A stretch of 64,000 bases of DNA. It comes from Stenotrophomonas_A sp036403795 (GTDB taxonomy: Bacteria; Pseudomonadota; Gammaproteobacteria; Xanthomonadales; Xanthomonadaceae). Position 1 is the first letter of the stretch. Every line of letters starts with the position of its first letter. Positions 26,147-34,684 of this stretch are shown here, piece by piece. The stretch lies in contig DASWQJ010000174.1 of assembly GCA_036403795.1 (NCBI GenBank), positions 1-64,000 on the forward strand, written 5' to 3'. The notes beneath the pieces are model-generated. The model ran no database searches and was not told the DNA's origin. It saw only the letters and a list, made by a program, of their open reading frames with translations. Position numbers and translations under genes: made by a program.

Positions 26147-27517
26147 TTACGGCTTGGGTTGGTCCGGAGCCGCAGGCTGCGGGGCCGGAGCGGCGCTGGC
26201 ATTGTTGTCGGCGCGGTCGCCGACACGGAAGCTGACGTAGGCTTCGCCGCGCTGTTCCTGCAGGAAGCGGTTGTATTCCTCTTCCAGCTTGCGACGACCG
26301 ATGGTCTCGCGAACCTGCGACCGCTGGCTCTGATCACCGGTGTCGGTCTCGCGACGGCCTTCGACCTGCAAGATGTGCCAGCCTGCGTCGGTACGGAACG
26401 GCTGCGAAACCTGGCCATCGTTCAGCGCCGACACCTGGCGGCCGAAATCCGGACCGAAAGCGTCCGCCGGGAACCAGCCCAGGTCACCGCCCTGGCCACG
26501 GCTGTTCGTATCTTCCGAGGACTCCTTGGCCACGGCCTGGAAGTCCGCACCACCTTCGATGCGGGCACGCAGGGTGTCGATCTTGGCCTTGGCCTGGGCT
26601 TCTGTCTGGCTCGGGGTCGTGCGAACCAGGATGTGGCGTGCGTGGTACTCGGTGACCATGTTCTTCTGGGCACCTTCGCTTTCGCGGATCTCGACCAGCT
26701 TCAGCAGCTGGAAGCCGCTGGGGCCGCGCAGCGGACCGGCCACCTGGCCTGCCTGCATGTCCTTGACCAGCGTCGCGAACGCGTTGGGGATCTCGTCCAG
26801 GCTGCGCCAGCCGAGGTCGCCACCTTCCAGTGCATTGGGGCTGTCGGAATAGCGGACGGCGGCGGCGGCGAAGTCCAGCTCACCCTTGTCCACCAACGTC
26901 TTGACGCCATCGATCTTCTGCTGGCCCGTCGCGATCTGTTCTGCGTTGGCGCCTTCCGGCAAGCCCACCAGGATATGCGCCAAGTGGAACTGGCGCCCGC
27001 CGGAGGACTGCTGTGCCAGGGCGGCATCGACTTCGCCTTCGCTGACCACGATGCGGCTCTGCGCGAAGCTCTGGCGCAGGCGCTGGACCGTGATTTCCTC
27101 GCGGACCGAGTTGCGGAAGTCGTTGTAGGACAAGCCGTCGGCCGCCAGCTTCTGGCGCAGGCCGTCCACGCTGGTGCCGTTCTGCTGGGCGATGCTGGCA
27201 ATCGCGCGATTGAGCTCTTCATCCGTTACACGGATACCGCTGCCCTCTGCGCGACCCACCTGCAATTTGACCAGCACCAGGCGTTCGAGGACCTGGCGCT
27301 GCAGCACGTCCGGCGGCGGCAACTGGTTCTCGCGGCCGGCGTACTGGGAGCGTACGTTGACCAGTGCCCGGTCCAGTTCGCTCTGCAGGATCACGTCTTC
27401 ATCGACGATCGCCGCAATGCGGTCCAAGGGCTGTGAGGTCTGAGCCGATGCCACCGGCGGGAGAGCGCTGGACAAGGCCAGCAGCGAGGCAAGGAAAGCT
27501 GGGATCAGTCGGCTCAT
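26147..27517 (-). CDS. surA: Periplasmic chaperone/peptidyl-prolyl isomerase SurA
   Basis: SurA escorts outer-membrane proteins, LptD among them, through the periplasm. The 456-residue precursor has a signal peptide (about 1-26), an N-terminal chaperone domain starting LDRIAAIVDEDVILQSELD, and two parvulin domains (about 175-275, FHLAHILVG to LLKLVE; and 285-390, YHARHILVR to WHILQVEGRRE). A C-terminal helix is followed by a Pro/Ala-rich tail. It overlaps the lptD stop by four bases (ATGA), coupling its synthesis to that of its client. Confidence 0.97.
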   Translation of the reverse strand: MSRLIPAFLASLLALSSALPPVASAQTSQPLDRIAAIVDEDVILQSELDRALVNVRSQYAGRENQLPPPDVLQRQVLERLVLVKLQVGRAEGSGIRVTDEELNRAIASIAQQNGTSVDGLRQKLAADGLSYNDFRNSVREEITVQRLRQSFAQSRIVVSEGEVDAALAQQSSGGRQFHLAHILVGLPEGANAEQIATGQQKIDGVKTLVDKGELDFAAAAVRYSDSPNALEGGDLGWRSLDEIPNAFATLVKDMQAGQVAGPLRGPSGFQLLKLVEIRESEGAQKNMVTEYHARHILVRTTPSQTEAQAKAKIDTLRARIEGGADFQAVAKESSEDTNSRGQGGDLGWFPADAFGPDFGRQVSALNDGQVSQPFRTDAGWHILQVEGRRETDTGDQSQRSQVRETIGRRKLEEEYNRFLQEQRGEAYVSFRVGDRADNNASAAPAPQPAAPDQPKP

Positions 27518-29922
27518 GGAATCTGGTTCGGATCGTAATCGTCCGGATCGGTCGTGGTGTTGCTGGGCGGGACCAGGTACAGGTCGTCGCGGTAATAGCC
27601 GAGAATAGCACGGCGCAAGGTGCGCTCCGTGTTCTGGCCAGCCGAGCCCAGTCCCTTGAGCACGAACTCCAGCTGGATGGAGTTGTTCATCTCGCCCTCG
27701 CGGTTGCGAACGTAGCGACGTCCCAGCACCCGGACCGCCAGGCAGCAGCTGTCCCACTGAACGCCGCCGATGATTTCCAGCGGCTTTTGGTCCAGCAGCG
27801 AATAGTAGTAGCGCCCGACCACGCTCCAGGTGGGGTTGATCGGGTACAGGAACGAGAAATCGGCCTGTTCAAGCTGGTCGGTGTTGTCGTAGGTGTTGCG
27901 ACGGTAGCGGTAGGCCAGGTTGATGATGCCGTCGTTGTCCAGCAGGTAGCGCGTGCGGATGCTGGCCAGGTCTTCCTTGCGATAGTTCGGGTTCCACTGG
28001 TAGGTGGCGCCCAAGGTCCAGCGGTCGTTGAGCAGGTAATTGACGTCGGCTACCCACGCCGACTTGCCCTGCTCGACCGGCGGTTCGCTACTGTTGAGGG
28101 TGACCTGCGAATCCTCGAAATAGAAGATCTGGCCAATGCTGGCCGACAACTTCTCGCGGCCGTCGGACTGGCGCAGCAGCCGGGTGGTCACGGCAGCGGT
28201 GAGCTGGTTGGCGTCGTTCTGCCGATCGCCACCGGTGTAGCGGCTATCGCGAAACAGCTGGCCCCAGCTGAAGGTGAAGGCGCGCGTGTCGAACAGCGGC
28301 AGGTCGTCCTGGTCGCGGTACGGGGTATTGAGGTAGTACAGCCGCGGCTCGAGGGTATGCAGGTAGCGGGTGCGGCCAATGGTCGTGTCGCGATCGAAGA
28401 ACAGGCCTACATCCACGCTGGTGATGGGCATGCTGCGGGTGGGGGAGCGGTCGCCGCTGCCGCCACTGGCGCGCAACTGCTCCGCCAGTTCGCGATCGAG
28501 CTGGTAAGCCGTGTAGCGCCAGGCCAGGGTGGGAGTGATATACCAGGCAGCGCCCGACAACGGGAAGGAAATATAGGGCTTTACATCGAGCCGGTTGCCG
28601 CCCGGCATCTCGGTGACTTCGCCGGTGCGCACGTATTCGCCGTCGGCGTCGATGGTCTTGGCATGCACATCGCCATGGACGAAACGCACGGCCTCGGCGT
28701 AGACGCCTGCCTCGAACCACCGTCCGAAGGGCTGGTTCCAATTGAAAAACGCGCGCGGCTGGCGGTTGTAGGGCAGCGCGGCCTCGGTCAAGGTGTAGTC
28801 GGTCAGCTGCCAGTAGTCGGCCATCAGGCCGGCGTTCCAGTAGTTGCCGGTGCCGTAAACGCCGACGGTGCTCTGCAGGTTGGAGACCGCCACGCCATTG
28901 AGGCGGCTGGAGAAGTCCTCGGTATAGCGCTCGTCACTCACCCAGGCCACGTTTGCGCGTGCCTGCCAGTGCTGGTCGATGTTGTGGTAGCCGGTGTATC
29001 CGACGCGACCGCGATCTTTGTCGCGCAGCTTGTCGTTGGGCATGTAGGCCGTATGCAGCTCGCCGCGACCGCCCTCGTAGAGGTAGCGGAATTCGTTGTC
29101 GAGCATGAAGCCGCGCTCGGTCATGATGCGCGGGTAGATCGTGTCGTCGTAGTTCGGCGCCAGGTTCAGATAGATCGGCTGGGTGTAGTCGAAGCCGTTG
29201 CGTCCGGAGATGCTCAGCTGCGGATACAGCAGGCCGGTCTGCCGGCGATCATCGATCGGAAACTTGAACCAGGGCATGTAGAGCACCGGCACCTTGCCGA
29301 TCTGCAACACCGCGTTGCGGGCCGTGCCGAAGCCTTCTTCGTTGTCGACGTCGATTTCCGGCGCTTTCAGCTGCCACACCACTTGCGAGGGATCACAGGT
29401 GGTGTAGGTGGAGTGGTGCATCTGCCCGACCGAGCCCTGCAGGTCCACGGTCCGGGCGCCGCCGCTGCCGCGGCGATCCACCAACTGGTAACGGATGTCG
29501 GTGACCTTGTGGGTATCGGTGTCCTGGTTGCCCTCGGCACGATCGGCCACCATTCGGAACGAGGAGTCCTGGTAGCGGACATCGCCCTCGGCGATGTAAT
29601 TGCCGCTTTCGGTATCCATGCGCAGGCTGTCGGCATGCAGGAACTGGTCGCCGCGCTTGAGGGTCACGTTGCCCTGGTACTGCGGCATCGTTTCGGTGCC
29701 GCTGAGCTCATCGCCCTCGACGTCGGTGGGCAATTGCTGGCGGGTATCGGCAAGGGCCTTGTCCGCGGGCGGGGCCTGTTCGAATCCGGGAAGTGGGATC
29801 ACGGCCGGGCACAGATCCCACTTCAACGGCTTTTCGTCGGCCATTGCCGGTAGGCAGATGGCGATGCTCAGGGGTAGGGGCAGCAGGCGAAGAGCTCGGC
29901 GCACGCGGATGGGGATCGACAT
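27514..29922 (-). CDS. lptD: LPS-assembly outer membrane protein LptD
   Basis: LptD with LptE places lipopolysaccharide in the outer leaflet. The 802-residue precursor has a signal peptide (about 1-28), an N-terminal OstA beta-jellyroll (about 70-200: YQGNVTLKRGDQFLHADSLR) and a large C-terminal barrel. The four cysteines that form the nested disulfides in E. coli are matched: one in LKWDLCPA, one in YTTCDPSQ and the adjacent pair in WDSCCLAV. I take the ATG at 29920-29922 (MSIPIRVRRALRLLPL); a start 14 codons upstream is possible. First gene of the operon; no strong promoter is obvious in the 112 bases upstream. Confidence 0.96.
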   Translation of the reverse strand: MSIPIRVRRALRLLPLPLSIAICLPAMADEKPLKWDLCPAVIPLPGFEQAPPADKALADTRQQLPTDVEGDELSGTETMPQYQGNVTLKRGDQFLHADSLRMDTESGNYIAEGDVRYQDSSFRMVADRAEGNQDTDTHKVTDIRYQLVDRRGSGGARTVDLQGSVGQMHHSTYTTCDPSQVVWQLKAPEIDVDNEEGFGTARNAVLQIGKVPVLYMPWFKFPIDDRRQTGLLYPQLSISGRNGFDYTQPIYLNLAPNYDDTIYPRIMTERGFMLDNEFRYLYEGGRGELHTAYMPNDKLRDKDRGRVGYTGYHNIDQHWQARANVAWVSDERYTEDFSSRLNGVAVSNLQSTVGVYGTGNYWNAGLMADYWQLTDYTLTEAALPYNRQPRAFFNWNQPFGRWFEAGVYAEAVRFVHGDVHAKTIDADGEYVRTGEVTEMPGGNRLDVKPYISFPLSGAAWYITPTLAWRYTAYQLDRELAEQLRASGGSGDRSPTRSMPITSVDVGLFFDRDTTIGRTRYLHTLEPRLYYLNTPYRDQDDLPLFDTRAFTFSWGQLFRDSRYTGGDRQNDANQLTAAVTTRLLRQSDGREKLSASIGQIFYFEDSQVTLNSSEPPVEQGKSAWVADVNYLLNDRWTLGATYQWNPNYRKEDLASIRTRYLLDNDGIINLAYRYRRNTYDNTDQLEQADFSFLYPINPTWSVVGRYYYSLLDQKPLEIIGGVQWDSCCLAVRVLGRRYVRNREGEMNNSIQLEFVLKGLGSAGQNTERTLRRAILGYYRDDLYLVPPSNTTTDPDDYDPNQIP

Positions 29923-30034
29923 GAAAACGGCCGTTAGCTTGCCGCATAGGCTGCATGGGGGCAATGAAGACCCGGAGCGCGTGCGGGACGGGATTCATCG
30001 GTGGGGCAGCGGGAATGCTGGCCGGCTCGCCGGC

Positions 30035-30943
30035 TCAACGTAGCGCCCGCACGTGGGCCAGGGCGCTTTCGCGCAAGCCCTGCAAGTCGTAGCCGCCTTC
30101 CAGCATCGAGACGATGCGCCCCCTGGCATGGCGCTCGGCGACTTGACGAAGCTCGGCCGTGACCCAGCCGAAATCCTCGGCCTCAAGCATGAGGTCGGCC
30201 TGTGGATCGCGCATGTGGGCATCGAAGCCGGCCGAGATCAGTACCAGCTGCGGCTTGAACGCCTCAAGCAAGGGCAGCATCTGGTCGGCCCAGGTGTTGC
30301 GGAAACGAAACCCGCCGCTGCCCGGCGGGAGTAGCGCGTTGTGGACATTGCCCACGCCTCGCTCGTAGACGCCGCCGGAGTGCGGATAGAGCCCGGATTC
30401 GTGCGTGCTCAGGTATTGAACCCCGGGTTCGCGCTCAAAGATCGCCTGCGTGCCGTTGCCGTGGTGGACGTCGAAGTCCACGATCGCCACCCGTTCCAGT
30501 CCGTGCTTGTCCCGTGCATGGGCGGCGGCCACGGCAATATTGTTGAAAAGGCAAAAACCCATGGCCGTGGCGGCGGTGGCATGGTGGCCGGGGGGGCGCA
30601 CCGCGCAAAAGGCGATCGGGTCGGTGCCGGTCATGACCGCATCGACCGCGGCTACCCCGGCGCCGGCGGCCCGCAATGCGGCCGCGGGCGAGCCGGGCGA
30701 CATCACGGTGTCCACGTCGAGCATGCGATGCCCGTCGGCCGGGCCATCGAGCACCAGGTCGATCAGCTCGCGCTCGTGTACCCGGCATAGATCGCCGAGC
30801 TTGGCCAGCGGCGCCTCACGCCAGTCCAGGTCCGGGCAGCCTTCGCGCAACGCCTGGACGACCGCTGCAAGGCGTTCGGGGGATTCGGGATGGTCCGGGC
30901 CCGGGTCGTGCCCCAGGCAGGCGGGATGGGTAAAGACCAGCAT
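30035..30943 (-). CDS. Histone deacetylase family protein
   Basis: A 302-residue zinc hydrolase of the class II HDAC/acetylpolyamine amidohydrolase fold. Active-site motifs are all present: RPPGHHA, GFCLFNNIAVAA, the zinc-binding DFDVHHGNGTQ and the C-terminal SAGFDAHMRDP and LEGGYDL. Bacterial relatives deacetylate polyamines, lysines or other amides; the target here cannot be deduced. It is 38 bases downstream of the corrinoid adenosyltransferase gene on the same strand. Confidence 0.93.
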   Translation of the reverse strand: MLVFTHPACLGHDPGPDHPESPERLAAVVQALREGCPDLDWREAPLAKLGDLCRVHERELIDLVLDGPADGHRMLDVDTVMSPGSPAAALRAAGAGVAAVDAVMTGTDPIAFCAVRPPGHHATAATAMGFCLFNNIAVAAAHARDKHGLERVAIVDFDVHHGNGTQAIFEREPGVQYLSTHESGLYPHSGGVYERGVGNVHNALLPPGSGGFRFRNTWADQMLPLLEAFKPQLVLISAGFDAHMRDPQADLMLEAEDFGWVTAELRQVAERHARGRIVSMLEGGYDLQGLRESALAHVRALR

Positions 30944-30981
30944 GCGGGCACTCTAGCGTGTCGCTGCGCCTGGCGGCGCGC

Positions 30982-31539
30982 TCAGGCGCGACGATGCTGG
31001 TGTTGCCACAGCACCTCGCCGTGGCCAGCGGCCCGGGCCAGTACGCGGGCAAGGACGAACAGCAGGTCGGACAGCCGGTTGAGATAGCCGATGGCCTCGG
31101 CGCGCACAGGCTCGTGCCGCGAGAGCGCGACGGTTTCTCGCTCGGCGCGGCGCACGATCGTGCGGGCCAGGTGGCACCGGGCGGCCGCCTCGCCACCGGC
31201 GGGCAGGATGAAATCCTTCAGCGGCGGCAGGTGGTCGTTGAACGCATCCAGGCGCGTTTCCAGCCACTGGATGTCATCGGCCGATATCGCCGCGTGCCCG
31301 GGAATGCACAGCTCGCCGCCCAGGTCGAACAGCTGGTGCTGGATGGCGGTCAGCAGGACGGTGATCTCTTCGCTCAGGCCGGGCGCCGCCAGCAACAGCC
31401 CGATCGACGAGTTGGCTTCGTCCACGGTGCCGTAGGCGTTGACCCTCAGCGCATCCTTGCCGGTCCGGCTGCCGTCGCCCAACCCGGTGCTGCCGTCGTC
31501 GCCGGTGCGGGTGTAGATCTTCGAAAGCCGATGACCCAT
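30982..31539 (-). CDS. Cob(I)alamin adenosyltransferase, PduO type
   Basis: An ATP:corrinoid adenosyltransferase that makes adenosylcobalamin. The 185-residue product starts MGHRLSKIYTRTGDDGSTGLGDGSR, the PduO ATP-binding loop, followed by NAYGTVDEANSSIGLL, FDLGGELC and the Arg-rich helix CHLARTIVRRAERE, ending with LNRLSDLLFVLAR. I chose ATG 31537-31539 on this alignment; a longer frame adds unrelated residues. Four bases separate it from the upstream membrane protein gene, which I think is a BtuM-like B12 transporter, making a cobalamin uptake/activation pair plausible. Confidence 0.95.
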   Translation of the reverse strand: MGHRLSKIYTRTGDDGSTGLGDGSRTGKDALRVNAYGTVDEANSSIGLLLAAPGLSEEITVLLTAIQHQLFDLGGELCIPGHAAISADDIQWLETRLDAFNDHLPPLKDFILPAGGEAAARCHLARTIVRRAERETVALSRHEPVRAEAIGYLNRLSDLLFVLARVLARAAGHGEVLWQHQHRRA

Positions 31540-31543
31540 GGCC

Positions 31544-32128
31544 TCAGAGCGCCGGGGTGCCGTGCGAAGCCGTCGTGCGCGACAGTGCGCGCAGGCCGGC
31601 CCGCAGCAACTCCGCGCCGGCAACGTAGAGCACGGCAGTGCGCAGGTAGGGCGCGAACCAGTCCGCATAATTCTGCAGCCAGCCGCCCACTGTCGGTGCG
31701 GTGACGCTGTCACTGCTCCAGTAGAACGCGCCCTGCGCGATCAAATGACAGGCAGCCACCGCAAGCACGAGCACGCCGGCGCCGCGCAGGACCGCCAGCC
31801 ACGTCGCCACCGCAGGCAGGCGTGCCAGCCACGCGCCACCGGCCCACAGGGAAAGATAGGCCGGCACCAGCGCCAGGTACCCCGCCGAAACGCAATAGTG
31901 TTGCCAGAACGCGATGCCCTGCCCGCGGATCACCAGCCAGTCGACCAGCACTGCCAGTCCCATCAGCAGCGGGAATGCCCAGCGGGTCCAACTGCGCAGG
32001 TAGAGGCCACCGAGGAAGAACACGGCCCACGAAGCATCCGGCACCGGCGCGAAGTGGTTGATGCGGGTGGCGGCCATGAGCAGGGCCAACAGGAGCAGGG
32101 CGAAGGCGTGTTGGCTGCGGGCGTTCAT
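31544..32128 (-). CDS. BtuM-like membrane protein (putative cobalamin S-component)
   Basis: A 194-residue protein with about six membrane helices. Early parts read ATRINHFAPVPDASWAVFFLGG, then LVDWLVIRGQ and a HYCVSAGYLALVPAYLSLW segment with Cys79. From memory, the BtuM proteins (ECF-type B12 S-components found without an ECF module) have a similar N-terminus with DASWAVFFLGG-like sequence and a conserved cysteine near position 80 that contacts cobalt. The adjacent PduO-type adenosyltransferase gene, four bases downstream, supports this. The match is recollection plus context, not an alignment. I see no B12 riboswitch in the 94 bases before it. Confidence 0.65.
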   Translation of the reverse strand: MNARSQHAFALLLLALLMAATRINHFAPVPDASWAVFFLGGLYLRSWTRWAFPLLMGLAVLVDWLVIRGQGIAFWQHYCVSAGYLALVPAYLSLWAGGAWLARLPAVATWLAVLRGAGVLVLAVAACHLIAQGAFYWSSDSVTAPTVGGWLQNYADWFAPYLRTAVLYVAGAELLRAGLRALSRTTASHGTPAL

Positions 32129-32222
32129 GGCGGGTCCGGAATGGGAATGCAAGGGCGATTCTAACGGCTCCGGGGCCTGATCCGGCGCGGTCGACAGTGC
32201 CTTCCGCAGGCCAGCGCTTATC

Positions 32223-33440
32223 ATGGGCGACATGACGCAGACACATGACGTAGTGATCGTGGGGGGCGGCCTGGTGGGCGCCAGCCTGGCGATCGCGCTG
32301 GATCGCGTGGGGCTGGATGTCGGCCTGGTGGAAGCCAGTGCGGGCGGGACACTGCCGCCGGCATTCGACCAACGCAACCTCAGCTTTGCCGCCGCATCGG
32401 TGCAGGCTTTGTCCGCCTTGGGAGTGATGGCGCGACTGGGTCAACCGGCCGGACCGATCCGGCGCATCCACGTCAGTCGAGCCGGGGACTTCGGTTGCGT
32501 CCAGCTCGACGCCACCGATTATGGCCGCGACAGCTTTGGACAGGTGGTGGTGGCCCGCGATTTCGGCGAGGCACTCGAAAGCAAACTGCAAGAGGCTCGC
32601 CACCTGACCCGCTACCGGCCGGCGCGCTTCATCGGCACCGGTCCGGTGCACGAAGGCCTGCGGCCGGTGCGCGTGGCCTGCGAAGCGGGCGAGCGACTAC
32701 TGCATGCGCGCTTGCTGGTCGGCGCCGACGGTACGCGCAGCGCGGTGCGTGAGCTGCTGCATATCGGCACGCAGGAGCACGATTTCCTGCAGACCTTGTT
32801 CGTGGCGCGCGTGCGTGCGAGGCGAATCCCGGACGGCACCGCCTACGAACGATTCCACGACACCGGTCCCACGGCACTGCTGCCGCGTGGTGATCGTCAT
32901 TACGGGGCGGTCCATGGGGTGGCGCGGCAGGAGGCCGAGGCCGTGGCTGCGCTGGACGAGGCGGGTTGGCTGGCTCGACTGCAGCGGGCGGCCGGTTGGC
33001 GGGCCGGGCAGCTGGTCGCCAGTGGCGAGCGCAGCGCGTATCCCATCGTGCAGGTGCTGGCGGACCAATTGGTCGCCGATCGCGTGGTCCTGCTGGGCAA
33101 CGCTGCGCAGACCGTGCATCCGCTGGGTGCACAGGGCTTCAATCTGGGCCTTCGCGACGCACTGACCCTGGCCGAGCTGATCGAAGACGATCGATCGGAT
33201 CCCGGTGCCGGATCGCTGCTGTCGGACTATGCAACACGCCGCAAGTCCGATCGCGAGCAGACCATTGCTTTTTCGGGCGGCCTGGCGCTGCTGACCGGGC
33301 AGTCCTCGGCGCTGTTGCGTCCATTGCGCAGCCTGGGCCTGCTGGCAGCGGCCCGGCACTCTCCCTTGCAAGGCATGCTGGTCGCCGGAGCGATGGGCTT
33401 CCGTGGCCAAGTGCCGCGCCTGTGCAGGAGCAACCCATGA
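32223..33440 (+). CDS. ubiH: 2-octaprenyl-6-methoxyphenol hydroxylase
   Basis: A 405-residue flavoprotein monooxygenase of ubiquinone synthesis. FAD motifs are VVIVGGGLVGASLAIAL near the N-terminus, GADGTRSAVRELL in the middle and LLGNAAQTVHPLGAQGFNLGLRDA in the C-terminal third. The FDQRNLSFAAASVQALSALGV and IHVSRAGDFG segments resemble UbiH rather than UbiI or UbiF. Two ATGs, 32223 and 32232, are both possible starts. Its stop overlaps the start of the next hydroxylase by four bases (ATGA). Divergent from the BtuM-like gene. Confidence 0.93.
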   Translation: MGDMTQTHDVVIVGGGLVGASLAIALDRVGLDVGLVEASAGGTLPPAFDQRNLSFAAASVQALSALGVMARLGQPAGPIRRIHVSRAGDFGCVQLDATDYGRDSFGQVVVARDFGEALESKLQEARHLTRYRPARFIGTGPVHEGLRPVRVACEAGERLLHARLLVGADGTRSAVRELLHIGTQEHDFLQTLFVARVRARRIPDGTAYERFHDTGPTALLPRGDRHYGAVHGVARQEAEAVAALDEAGWLARLQRAAGWRAGQLVASGERSAYPIVQVLADQLVADRVVLLGNAAQTVHPLGAQGFNLGLRDALTLAELIEDDRSDPGAGSLLSDYATRRKSDREQTIAFSGGLALLTGQSSALLRPLRSLGLLAAARHSPLQGMLVAGAMGFRGQVPRLCRSNP

Positions 33441-34624
33441 ACCGGCGCGCCGGCGTGGATGTGGCGATCACCGGCGGGGGTGTCGTCGGCGCGGCGTGCG
33501 CCTTGGCGTTGGCCGAGGCTGGCCTCAGCGTGACCTTGATCGAAGGTCGCCAGCCCCCCCGCTGGCGAGCGGACGCACCGGACCTGCGGGTTTACGCCTT
33601 CGCGGCGGACAATGCCGCCTTGCTGGATTCGCTGGGCGTGTGGCCCCAGGTGCGTGCGGCACGTGTACAGCCTTACCGGCGCATGCGTGTGTGGGATGCC
33701 GGCGGCGGCGGGGAACTGACCTTCGACGCCGATGCCTTTGGCCGCGAGCAACTCGGTTGGATCGTCGAGAACGATTTGCTGGTCGATCGTCTTTGGGCGG
33801 CGCTGCCGGGTGCCGGTGTGCAACTGCACTGCCCGGCACGGGTGGAGGCATTGGAGCAGGACGAGCGTGGCGTTCGCCTGCGTCTGGACAATGGCGAACG
33901 CGTCGACGCGGCGATGGCCATCGCCGCGGATGGCGCGGAGTCGACGTTGCGGGAATTGGCCGGGATCACGGTGTCGCGGCGGGACTATGGGCAACGCGGA
34001 CTGGTCGCCTTCGTGCAGACCGAGCGGCCCCATGAAAGCACGGCCTGGCAGCGCTTTCTGGCCACAGGGCCGTTGGCCTTCCTGCCATTTGCCGATGGTA
34101 GAAGCTCGATCGTGTGGACACTGCCCGAGGACCAGGCGCAACGCCTGCTCGATGTCGAGGAGGGCGCCTTTGCGAGGGAGCTGGAACAGGCCTTCGCCGG
34201 GCGGCTGGGCAAGGTGCGGCTGGCGTCCCCGCGTGCCACGTTTGCGCTGCGCCGGCAGCTGGTCCGCGACCACGTCGCCGGCCGTGTGCTGGTGTTGGGC
34301 GACGCCGCCCACGTAGTGCATCCCTTGGCCGGGCAGGGCGTCAACCTGGGCCTGCGCGACGTGGCGGCTTTGCGCGCGCTGGTATTGGATGCGCGCCAGC
34401 GGCGGGTCGACTGGCACGCTTCGCATCGCCTGCGCCGGTGGGCGCGGGAACGGCGCAGCGAAAACGCCATGGCCGCCTATGGGTTCGATGCGATCAACAA
34501 AGTGTTCTCCAATGACGAGATGCATCTGACCCTCGCGCGCGGTGCGGTACTGGGCCTGGCGGGCCGTTTGCCTCCTTTGGTCGACCTGTTGTGGCGGCGC
34601 GCCGCAGGCCTCGCGCCGCGCTGA
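33437..34624 (+). CDS. UbiI/UbiF-type ubiquinone biosynthesis hydroxylase
   Basis: A 395-residue paralogue of UbiH with the same FAD architecture: VAITGGGVVGAACALALAEAG, AADGAESTLREL and LVLGDAAHVVHPLAGQGVNLGLRDV. In relatives one such enzyme hydroxylates C5 (UbiI) and another C7 of the quinone ring (UbiF/Coq7); sequence alone does not settle which. It is coupled to ubiH by an ATGA overlap, so the two hydroxylases should be made together for the Ubi complex. Confidence 0.92.
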   Translation: MNRRAGVDVAITGGGVVGAACALALAEAGLSVTLIEGRQPPRWRADAPDLRVYAFAADNAALLDSLGVWPQVRAARVQPYRRMRVWDAGGGGELTFDADAFGREQLGWIVENDLLVDRLWAALPGAGVQLHCPARVEALEQDERGVRLRLDNGERVDAAMAIAADGAESTLRELAGITVSRRDYGQRGLVAFVQTERPHESTAWQRFLATGPLAFLPFADGRSSIVWTLPEDQAQRLLDVEEGAFARELEQAFAGRLGKVRLASPRATFALRRQLVRDHVAGRVLVLGDAAHVVHPLAGQGVNLGLRDVAALRALVLDARQRRVDWHASHRLRRWARERRSENAMAAYGFDAINKVFSNDEMHLTLARGAVLGLAGRLPPLVDLLWRRAAGLAPR

Positions 34625-34684
34625 GATCGGCTGGATATTCCATCCCGTGCTTGCACGGGATCCCCACCGCGAGAAGAGGTAGCG

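Noticed and set aside
27364..29853. An 829-residue open frame on the plus strand opposite lptD and surA
   Set aside because: It runs antisense to lptD, whose protein is fully conserved. The antisense product has no recognisable domain and an Ala/Val/Gly-heavy composition typical of frames kept open by high GC.
32129..32222. A cobalamin riboswitch before the BtuM-like gene
   Set aside because: The 94-base gap is too short for a full aptamer and shows no B12-box sequence.
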